NCBI RefSeq assembly: GCF_019320115.1
Contig: NC_089584.1
Location: 56,974,852-57,038,851 of the forward strand
DNA length: 64,000 bases
Source of the DNA: Miscanthus floridulus
Lineage: Eukaryota > Streptophyta > Magnoliopsida > Poales > Poaceae
Reading direction: 5' to 3'
In this document: piece after piece, positions 31,570 to 41,081 of the stretch
Position numbering within the stretch: the first letter of the stretch is position 1
How the letters are laid out: every line of letters begins with the position of its first letter
Position numbers and translations under genes: made by a program
Notes under the pieces: generated by a model
The model's input: the letters and a program-made list of their open reading frames with translations, nothing else
Databases searched by the model: none
Told to the model about the DNA's origin: nothing

Positions 31570-34111
31570 CTCCCCTAAACCTCTTCCTCTTTGGTGACAA
31601 ACACCAAAACCTAAGGGTCGGTCGGTGGGGCTGCAGCGGACAAGCCAGGCACTAAGGTATGAGGAGCAAGCTGGAACTGGGCGCCATCATCATCTGACCC
31701 TGAGCTCTATACTGACTGACCCTCTATGGCTAGAAGTGTCACTGAAGCAGTCTACGTCTGAGCTGGGGCAGGTGCTGCCTATGATGCTGTTGGTATATCT
31801 ATTGTAGGATCTAAAGATGCGATAGAAGAAGGGAGCCTCTGAGTAGTCACGGCGATAAGAGCTGCTATAGAGGGACCTAGGGCATACATATGTGGTGGTG
31901 TAGGCATCCCTATCAACTCGCTGAAAGATGCTCCAAGACTCCTAGAGACTGACATGTCAAGTACAAATAGCGAGGGTGACTGATCCGGTAAGAAGCCCGT
32001 ATGATATGGTGTGAACTGCGGGGCAACCACTAGCGAGGATAACCACTAGGACACCTATACTATGGGAGAAGCAAATAGAGCTGGAGGCTGTCCCTGACTC
32101 TAAAGCCCACTAGGTTGTACTACTAGAGTCGTCGTAGTGGTGGCAGGCTGAGCAAGCTAGGGCGAAGGCTGTGACTGTGGAGCCCCAAGTGCTGTTACTA
32201 CATGCTGCATAAATCCCATAAGTTGCTGCTGCATGAGTAACTGCTGCTGCTGCTGCTGCTGGAGGATCTACTGCTATCACTGGAATTCGTCCTAACGAGC
32301 CTAAAACTGTGCAAAGTTGGCAGCGGTCTCCTAAGCCTATCGTGCCTGATCCTACTACATCCACTCAAGAATAGCAATCAAAGCAGGGTCCATCTATGGT
32401 ATAGGTGGAGCTGAGCTAGAACTGCTAGCCTCTACATCATGTCTGTGTGGAGGCATCTGAGGAATAGGCAGGTAGTCATCATTCAAACTATCACTAGACT
32501 CGCTCCTCTCCTCCTGAGCCTCAAGCAGCTCCTCCTCAGTAGCAGCTATGCCTCTGATAATCTCGTCCTACTGAGCTACGGACTCTGGTACATCTAGACA
32601 ACGGCAAGGTTGAGTGGGTGCCTGTGGAGTGCTATGCCTGATCCTCTATGCCATGTTATAAGCTAGAAACTCTATGGTGGCACCTCTATACTCTGCAACC
32701 ATCTTAGGTGTCCTAACATGCATAGCCTTGAGCATAAGAAATGTGATCCAATGTGCATATGGAAGCTACCTGCGACCCTTGAAGCCCTCAGCTATCGTGT
32801 CCTCCATCTCAAACAGAAGAAGATCCCAAATATCGAACATTGTCTGCTGCATCAGGGCATTAAGGAGCCAAAGCTGTAGGCGAGTCAGACCCTCTCTGTA
32901 TCCCATCCTAGGAAGTAGTATCCTCCTGATGATAGCCTCTAGAACTCTAGCTATAGTAGTAAGGTCATTGGGGTTCCTCCTCGACCCCTCACCAAAGGGC
33001 TCCTTAAAGCAATGGCGCACAAGATCTGTAGGGAGCACCAAACCACCATGAGGGCGCTTGGGAGGCTATTGTTGTCCATAACAAACCTCATGTAACCTAA
33101 CAGGTTGCTCCTATAACCTCAGTATCTCCCTGGCCCTCTGACTCATCATCTTGTAGTCTCTGCCTCTGAATGCAAAGTGAATATATCTATGATGTGGGTC
33201 AATATAGAGAGAAGCATAAAACTGATGAACCCAGGATGGAACATATTCTCAAGTTTGTCCAATCAAATCTATAAGCCCCGGCAGATATGCAAGGTAGGGG
33301 TGAATATGCCTCCAGCTGCTGCGACTATAGCCTCAATGCTGCAAACCCGCTGAGATCTGAAAACTACTCCACTGTTCAGATATGCATTGTAGAAGTCTTC
33401 CTGGAGCAGTGTATAGAATCCCTCTAAAGCTCTCCCATCCCTCCTGGGTGGAAACCACACATCAAACTCCACAAGGCAAAGCTGCTGAACCTGCTTGGCT
33501 GTGGCAGCCCTCAAGTCAAGGTGGGTCACTGGAGGTAGACCCTGTGGATGAGGTGGTGGACGTGATACCCTCTACTGTGTCGGTGGCCTCAGTGACACTG
33601 GAACCCTGGTATGACCAGAGCGGCATAGCAGTGGCTAGGGTGCCTGCTCGGTCTCCTCAGCCTGCTGGCCCTCCTCACCCTCCTCAGACTGCTGTGACTG
33701 CTGTCCCTCCTATGTCTCCTGAGCTAGCTGAGGCTCTGCTGGTGGGGGCTGCTGCTGTGACTCCTGCTATGACTCCCCTTGAGGCTGAGGATCCACAATG
33801 GGAAGACATCATCCTGCCATCATGACAGTCCTAGGTGGACTACCATGAAGATGCTTAATGTGCTCAAGTCTGCCCTGCACGTCTGGTGCCAGATGATCTG
33901 CAATGACAACTCCACTATGGGCACCTCCTCTCTCAGCACGCTCTGTGGCCTCAGCTACTGCTGTTGCCCTCGCTGTCTCTACATCAGGGTACTTGTGCTT
34001 CTTTGATGCAACCTGCTTCATCGCCTTGCCTTTAGTTCCTGCGGGCAAGCGAGGCGGAGGCCTTCGATCATCATCTCCTAGACCACCACCAACATTCTTG
34101 GTGCGAGCCAT
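31570..34111 (-). pseudogene. Post-pol (env-like) ORF of element C, decayed
   Basis: Read on the - strand from ATG at 34111: a basic start, MARTKNVGGGLGDDDRRPP, then a Gln/Glu/Pro-rich stretch. A conserved-looking core follows: EFDVWFPPRRDGRALEGFYTL (about 33480), a YIDPHHRYIHFAFRG segment (33190), and LPTDLVRHCFKEPFGEGSRR at about 33030, with RMGYREGLTRLQLWLLNALM further down. An acidic segment with 'EEELLEAQEE' (32530) and a polyglutamine tract encoded by the CTG run at 32237-32262 come next. Stops, mostly TAG, and a frameshift near 33270 break it. It occupies the place of the env-like ORF of SIRE elements. I see no signal peptide or clear membrane segment, so the name is positional. Function unknown. 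Confidence 0.6.
32237..32262. repeat. CTG/CAG trinucleotide run
   Basis: Eight uninterrupted CTG units on the + strand, read as a Gln run by the - strand post-pol ORF of C. Confidence 0.85.
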
Positions 34112-35616
34112 CTAATCTGACTAGAATCACTGCCACTAACAAGATCAATTGTCCACTGACACTTTTGAGGCTTGGCCTTGATCTATACTCATGAGCTTGG
34201 CTCCAAGTTGACTGACAACTGCACCTGTCACCTCAACGGCACCGACTTGCTGCACGATGGAATAGATGGATATACAAGTAAATATGATATATCTAATAGA
34301 TGCGAAACCCTATGAGAGTAAGCAATTTAGATGCAAAATAGAAGCGAGTGACTTGCTACCTGATGAACCAGTAATCCAAGAAGAAGGGAAGCGACCCATG
34401 AGGAACCACCGACTCGGCTAGGGTTAGGGTTGGCGGTGAGCAGTTAATCGATAGACCTAGATGCAATGGAGAACAATGCTTTGAAATCGATTTAGGTTAT
34501 GAGCGAGGCAATGTGAGTTAGGAGCTAGGTCAAGGGCAATGGCATTAGGTCAGACTCTTACCGACGCTGGATGTGGACGGTAGAGAGGCGGCTCTAGATC
34601 ACGGTGGCGCAGACCACGGCGTGGGACCCGATGGTGCTAGAACAGAGGTGCTGGCGGCGCGCTGGGTGGCACAGAGCAGGCGCGATGATGTAGCGAGCAG
34701 CTAGAGATGGCGTGGATGTGAGCTGGCGGCGACATGCGCGTGGGCTGAGGCGTGTGGGGCTCGATGGCGCGGGAAGTTGGCTTGGTCGGGAGGCGCGCGT
34801 GAGAGACGGTGCAGGGCTCGGCGGTGATGGCATCGGTGGTGGATTACATCAAAGGAAATCGCCAGTGCTTTGATTAAATAGGGTGGCCCTCACGAGTCAG
34901 AAAAGGAAATGAAGATAAGAGTCCTAATGCTGCACGAAATCTACTGACCGGACACTCCGGTGATAGCGATCGGACGCTACCACCCAGCATCCGGTCGATT
35001 CTAGAGAGGTCCAATTCCTCTGGAATCATGACCGGACATGTCCGTTGGTCCATGACCGAACATAGCCAGAGTCTGGTTAGTTGCCTTTAACGCCATGTAG
35101 ATCGACCGAACGCTGGAACCCTTCCTAACCGGATGCTAAAACACATAGTCTAGTCACTTCTTCAGCTTCTGTTCACCTCCTGTGAACTGATCGGACACTG
35201 GACTGCAGAGTCCGATGAAGCATCCGGTCACTCTTTTCTAGCAAATCTTCAATGTTCCTTCACGCTACCTATTCCCAATCAAGTCCCAACTTGAATAAGA
35301 TCCAAATAAACACCAATTGGGACTGATGTGAGTGACCTCTCTCAAACCCTCAAGTTTTTCAAAATATTTTGCCTTAGGCTATAATTCTTTTTATGAAAAT
35401 AGGCAATAAAAGAGCAAATGGAACAAAACGACAAAACAACATTCATGCATATGCAATACTTGTAAGTAAATCTAGTTGCTTGTCAAGTTTGATCCAAGGT
35501 TAAGCTTCTTCACACGCTTTTCGGCGGTTATCTTAACCATGTTAGACAAGCCCTATATGCATTACCAAAAATTAAACATGTTGCATATTACAATGAATGC
35601 AAGGGACAACACAAGC
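34112..35616 (-). promoter_or_regulatory. Spacer between pol and post-pol ORF of C with a possible internal promoter
   Basis: In - orientation this 1.5 kb starts after the pol stop. At 35240-34940 it holds a cluster of GACCGGACACTCCGGTG-like words, the same motif that fills the U3 of the LTRs of C. A TATA-like CTATTTAATC (+ strand 34875-34884) follows. A GC-rich stretch and a donor-like CGTCGGTAAGAG near 34568 come next, then acceptor-like AGs shortly before the ATG at 34111. This is the order cis-motifs, TATA, leader, intron, ORF. It suggests separate transcription of the env-like ORF. The promoter call is inference. Confidence 0.4.
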
Positions 35617-38600
35617 TCATCTTTTAGTGAAGTTACTAAAATTAAGTACATTGAGCTCATTTCGCAATCTACAAAATGTAGCCTCATCTAGCGGTTTAGT
35701 GAAGATATTCACTAATTGATCTTTGGTTCTTACACCTTCTAGTGATATATCATTTTTAGCAACATGATCTCTTAGAAAGTGATGGCAGATATCTATGTGC
35801 TTGGTGCGAGAGTGTTGAACCGGATTATTTGCAAGTTTTACCGCACTTTCATTATCGCACAAAAGAGGTACCTTTTCTAGAACTACACCATAGTCTAGCA
35901 AAGTTTGTTTCATGTATAATATTTGTGCACAACAAGCACCCGTGGCAATGTATTCCGCTTTGGCGGTGGACAAAGCCACACTATTTTGTTTCTTGGAGGA
36001 CCAAGACACAAGTGATCTACCAAGCAAATGGCACCCTTCGGATGTGTTTTTTCTATCAACTTTGCAACCGGCATAATCCGAATCGGAATAGCCAACTAAT
36101 TCAAATATAGCTCCTTTAGGATACCAAAGGCCAATGCTTGGTGTGTGCTTAAGATACCTAAGGATTCTTTTTATGGCAATAAAATGTGTTTCCTTAGGAT
36201 TAGCTTGAAATCTAGCACACATACACACACTAAACATGATGTCGGGCCAAGATGTGGTTAAATATAACAAGCTACCAATCATGGAACGTAGAGAGTTTGA
36301 TCAACCGGGTTACCTCCCTCATCTAGGTCAAGATGTCCATTGGTAGGCATTGGTGTCTTGATTGTCTTACATTCATCCATCTTGAATCTCTTGAGAAGAT
36401 CTTTTGTGTATTTCTCTTGAGAGATGAAGATGCCTTCTTTCATTTGCTTGACTTGAAAACCAAGAAAGAATGTAAGCTCACCAATCATGGACATCTCGAA
36501 CTCCTTCGACATCAATTCACCAAATTCTTTGCATGAGTCTTCATTTGATGATCCAAAGATGATATCATCAACATATACTTGACAAATGAAGATACGCCCA
36601 TCAAGCTTCTTGGTGAATAGTGTGGTGTCGACCTTCCCAATGGTGAAGCCCTTCTCAATGAGGAAGTCCCGAAGGCACTCATACCAAGCTCTTGGGGCTT
36701 GCTTAAGCCCATATAGTGCCTTGGACAACCTATAAACATGATTAGGATATCTAGGGTCTTCAAACCTGGGAGGTTGATCAACATAGACTAGTTCATTAAT
36801 AAAGCCATTTAAAAAAGCACTTTTCACATCCATTTGATATAGTTTCATTTCATGATGTGATGCATATGCAAGTACGATATGGATGGCTTCTAATCTTGCA
36901 ACCGGTGCAAAGGTCTCTCCAAAATCCAAACCTTCAACTTGAGAGAACCCCTTTGCAACTAGTCTTGCCTTGTTCCTCACAACGACACCTTGATCATCTT
37001 GCTTGTTACGGAACACCCACTTTGTTCCAATGACTCTTGCACCTTTTGGTCGCTCTTCAAGAGTCCAAACTTCATTGCGAGTGAAGTTGTTCAACTCTTC
37101 ATGCATGGCATTGATCCAATCTAGATCTTTTAGAGCTTCTTCTACCTTGGTAGGCTCATAACAAGATACAAAAGAGTGATGAGCAATAAATGAAGTAAGT
37201 TTTTGAGATCGAGTCATTACACCCTTTGATGGACTCCCTATGATGAGATCTTGTGGATGATCTTGTAGGAGAGGTGTATTTCTTCTATTGACCACTTGAG
37301 GAGGAGGTTGTGGAGCATCAACATCTTGTGCTTGTACCACCATTTGCTCATGGGAGACATGAGTATTTTCATTTTCTACTCTCCCATCTTTTTCACCATC
37401 TTGTGGCACACTTGATGAAGAAGGTTGATCAATGACTTGTACATCATCTTCATCATCTTTTGGCTTGATGTCTCCCACCGAAATATTCTTCATAGCCTCC
37501 CTCAATGGTTCATCACCTACATCATCAAGATTCTCATGTGCTCCTTGGGAGCCGTTAGATTCATCAAATTCCACATCATATGTTTCTTCAACCAAGCCGG
37601 TGGCATGATTAAATACTCTATATGCTTTGGACATTGATGAGTAACCAACAAGAAAACCAATATCGCAACATCTTTGGAACTTCCCTAGGTGTTGCTGCTT
37701 CTTGTAGATGTAGCATTTGCAACCAAACACCCTAAAGAAGGAGACATCCGACTTCTTCCCATTGAGCAACTCATAAGGTGTCTTGCCAAGGAACTTTTGA
37801 AGGAATAGGCGGTTTGATGCATAGCATACGGTGTTGATTGCTTCTGCCCATAGAGCTTCAGGGGTGTTGTACTCATCTAGCATTGTCCTTGCAAGAGTGA
37901 TCAAAGTCTGGTTCTTCCTCTCAACTACACCATTTTGTTGAGGAGTATAAGTTGCGGAGACTTCATGCTTGATCCCAACTTCATCACAATAAGCTTCAAT
38001 GGTTGTGTTGTCAAATTCTTTTCCATTGTCACTTCTTATCTTCTTGAGCTTTACTTTAAATTCATTTTGAGCTCTCTTGGCAAACTTCTTGAAGCAAGAT
38101 GCAACTTTGGATTTGTCATGAAGGAAGAATACCCATGTATACCTTGAATAGTCATCAACAATCACAAGATAATAGAGATTCCCTCCCAAACTCTTGTATG
38201 TTGTTGGTCCAAATAAATCCATGTGTAGGAGTTCTGGCACTCTTGTGGTTAACATGAAAGCTTTTGTTGGATGGGTATTTGCAACTTGCTTGCTGGCTTG
38301 ACATGCACTACAAAGCTTGTCCTTCTCAAACTTCACATCCTTCAACCCTCTCACCAAATCATTCTTCATTAGCTTCTTGAGTGAACTCATACCAACATGA
38401 GCAAGTCTTCTATGCCATAGCCACCTAAGTGTTGTTTTGGTGAATAGGCAAGTCTCCAAATTTGCATCTTCGGAGGTGAAGTCCACTAGATATAAGTTGT
38501 TGTATCTAAATCCATTGAATATCACTTGATTATCATCTACCTTGGATACAACAACCTCCTTCTTGGTGAACAAGCATTGGAAGCCAAGATCACACAATTG

Positions 38601-38843
38601 TCCAACGGATAGCAAGTTGAAGCTTAATGAAGCAATATAAAGCACATTGGAGATGGAATGATCATTTGATATTGCCACTTTGCCCAATCGTTTAACCTTG
38701 CCCTTTGAATTATCTCCAAATGTTATTTTCTCTTGTCCATCTACCTCTTCATCTAGTGAGGTGAACATACGAGGATCACCGGTCATATGTTGAGTGCAAC
38801 CATTATCAATAACCCAATGACTTCCACCGGTCTTGTAGTTCAC
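35617..38843 (-). pseudogene. pol: pol of element C (Copia protease, integrase, RT, RNase H), one frameshift
   Basis: An 854-codon open frame (38843-36279) continues after a one-base frameshift near 36283 into the RNase H part (to 35617). Protease: [14 protein letters not shown], with Asn where the family has Ser in the DSG triad (38807). GAG-pre-integrase zinc finger: [10 protein letters not shown]...CSACQASKQ. Integrase core: [21 protein letters not shown] and [11 protein letters not shown], with D, D and E all present. An Asp/Glu-rich linker follows. [44 protein letters not shown] (36575). RNase H: SDSDYAGCKVDRKNTSEG, SLVSWSSKKQNSVALSTAKAE, and DNESAVKLANNP. The order, integrase before RT, is Copia. 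Best-preserved gene of the window. Confidence 0.93.
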
Positions 38844-38858
38844 CTACACACAAGAGAT

Positions 38859-39621
38859 TCAAGCTTTAGGAACCCAAACTTGTTGAGGGCCCTTCACCTT
38901 CTCAACAAGTGACTTAGCCACCCAAATCTTCTTAGGCCTATTCTTGTTAGGGGGTCCTAAGAACATGACTTTCATCTTTCCACTAGAATCCTTTCTAAGC
39001 ATGTAGTGAGCATTGAAAGCAAAGGGTCTAGCATGCTTGGGCAAGGGTTGTGGCGGTGGAGTTTGGCACTCATGAGCAAAGTGGCCTTCTTGTCCACACT
39101 CAAAACATCTCTTTGGCTTTGGCTTTGGCTTTGATTGTTGTTGTTGAACTTGAGCCTTCTTCTTCTCTGCACTTGCCACATATCCAATACCACTTCTATC
39201 CATCTTCATGACGGTGTTCATAAGTAGCTCACTTTGGAGGTGCTTGCCTCTAGCAAACTTGCTCAACCCAATTTTGAGATGCTCTTTCTCCAACTTGAGC
39301 TTCTTATTTTCTTCCTTTAGAGCATCATCTTTCTTCTCTTCCTTGAGCTTCTTGTTTTCTTCTTTGAGCTTCTCATTCTCAAGGATCAACTCTTTGTCAT
39401 GATCAAGAGTTTCTAGCAAAATGGTGTTGTGGCTTTTCATCTCTTCAAGATCTTTCATGAGCTTTTCATTTGAATTCTTGAGCTTGACATATTCATCATA
39501 GTCATTGCACTCAACCACTTTCTTGCCTTTGCCACTAGATCCTTGCTCAATGCTCTCATCAATCAAATCATCACATGATGTAGCTATATCAATCTTAACA
39601 ACATGGTTAGTAGCATCATGT
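38859..39621 (-). pseudogene. gag: gag of element C, C-terminal part
   Basis: The reading comes from the other side of B and re-enters at 39621, just inside the target duplication (EPHDATNHVV). It contains a long Lys/Glu heptad region (ELILENEKLKEENKKLKEEK; coiled coil, 39440-39240), the conserved GIGYVASAEKKK, a Gln/Pro/Lys hinge, and the second CCHC knuckle CFECGQEGHFAHEC (39107-39066). It ends PQQVWVPKA at 38859 with TGA; pol follows in the same frame 16 nt later. Codons upstream of 39621 shown by the local open frame belong to the LTR of B and are not part of gag. Confidence 0.88.
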
Positions 39622-39626
39622 GGCTC
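39622..39626. repeat. Target site duplication of element B (left), GGCTC
   Basis: GGCTC lies before the left LTR of B and again at 52375-52379. It is part of the gag coding sequence of C, which reads on in frame when B and one copy are ignored. Confidence 0.93.
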
Positions 39627-40099
39627 TATCGATAGAATATCATCGGCAGTCCACTGAGGGGTATCCCACAATGGTAGATTGATCGGCAGAGGAGCGTGTA
39701 ATCAAGAATAAGAAGGCAATAGAGACACACGAGTTCTACAGGTTCAGGCCATCAGTATGACGTAATACCTTACTCCTGTGGTCTGTTGGTTTGTATTAGC
39801 TATCATATGGTTTGCCATGATTTCGTAGGGGGTCCGTGCCCGCCTTATATAGTCTGGGAGGCAAGGTTACAAGACGGTTAGATCTGAGAGATAACCGAAA
39901 AGTAATAACAGATTACAAGAAACACGGGATCGTGCATATCCTATCAGGCTATGTGACATCTTCTGGATATCCTTCCCATGCCTTGCGGGAGGCGTCGAGC
40001 AGAACCATGCCCTGCAAGGCTCCTTCTTGTGGGCTGGACCGCCCCTAGAGGCATAGCCCATGTGGCCTACCATGGGTATCCGAGGTCGCACCCCCCACA
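39627..40099 (-). repeat. 3' LTR of element B
   Basis: Starts TATCGATAGAATATC, ends GGTCGCACCCCCCACA. Related to the LTRs of A over its whole length, more strongly in the first 200 bp. The inner flank CTAGTCCCCGAGC is the same as in A. Confidence 0.93.
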
Positions 40100-40337
40100 G
40101 CTAGTCCCCGAGCGCCTTGTACCCATTGTGCAACACCGTCTTGAGCTTTTCCAAGCAGGTGCGAACCAAAACCGAGCTATCCAAATCATGGTCTGACCAC
40201 CATAACAAGTCATCGAGCAGTTGAGAGCAACTGCTGAGCAGCGTGCAGCATCGCCGAGTAGTGTGTTCTGAGCACGGCTTGTCATGAGGGTGTAAGGAGC
40301 TCAAGTCCAAAATTGAAAATTCCTGCATGGTAAAATG

Positions 40338-40600
40338 AAGTGTGCCCACTTAGAGTCCGACATCGATGGTAAAGATACCTGGTTTTATCTCTCAGAAGCT
40401 TGGAGTCTCTCAGAAGAAACAAACACATTCACCGCAAGGTGAAGTGTGCCCACTTAGTCCCCAAGCCTGGCAGTAGGTGATGTAGTCACGTGGTGCTAGG
40501 CTCAGAAAATAATGAAACAACCGAGCAGGTAGCCAGTCCCCGAGCGTAGCCTCGAGATGAAAAATGAACACATTCACCGCAAGGTGAAGTGTGCCCACTT
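40338..40600 (+). promoter_or_regulatory. Three copies of the 14-bp dyad upstream of the antisense gene of B
   Basis: AAGTGTGCCCACTT at 40338-40351, 40442-40455 and 40587-40600, without a mismatch between copies. Spacings are 104 and 145 bp, against 102 and 155 in A. The last two copies sit in a ~145-bp direct repeat that also carries 'cattcaccgcaaggtg' and 'gtcacgtggtgc', the latter with a CACGTG core. Such conservation in otherwise decaying DNA suggests function in the ancestor. Confidence 0.55.
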
Positions 40601-40947
40601 AGTTCCCGAGCCTGATAGTAGGTGACATAGTCACATGGTGCCAGGCTCAGAAATTAGTAAATCGTCCGAGCAAATAGCCAGTCCCCATGTTTCTGGCGTA
40701 GATATCGGATAAACAAGCCATGGTGAAAAAATTGGAGTAATGGCTATGCAATATCGGTTATTGAGCCTCATTAATTTGCGGAGAAATTGGAGAATAGGTG
40801 GCGGCGATAAATGAGCGGCATGGGCTACTGTTACGTAATAGCCCAAGTTGCGGCCCATTAAACCATTTTGGAGGAGTCAAAGTAGCGCTGATTGTGGGAA
40901 TGGTTTCCCAAAAACCCTCAGGCGCAATGAAAATTGGAGGAAGTGCT

Positions 40948-40955
40948 TTATAACC
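40948..40955 (+). promoter_or_regulatory. TATA-like box for the antisense gene of B
   Basis: TTTATAAC, 127 nt before ATG 41082, at the place homologous to TATATAAT of element A. Followed by a pyrimidine-rich leader (cgcctcctacctcactcag). Confidence 0.5.
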
Positions 40956-41081
40956 GCGCCACCACATACATCGCCTCCTACCTCACTCAGTTTGCCTTTC
41001 TTCCTTCATTCGCAAACCCTACGCTCCACATTTTGCACCATCACGAGCACTCGCCTCTAACCCAGTTCTAATCCAGAGAAA

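Noticed and set aside
34594..34833. - strand ORF MPSPPSPAPSLTRASRPSQ as a separate gene
   Set aside because: Low-complexity Pro/Ser/Arg reading in a GC-rich leader; more likely 5' untranslated sequence before a donor-like site.
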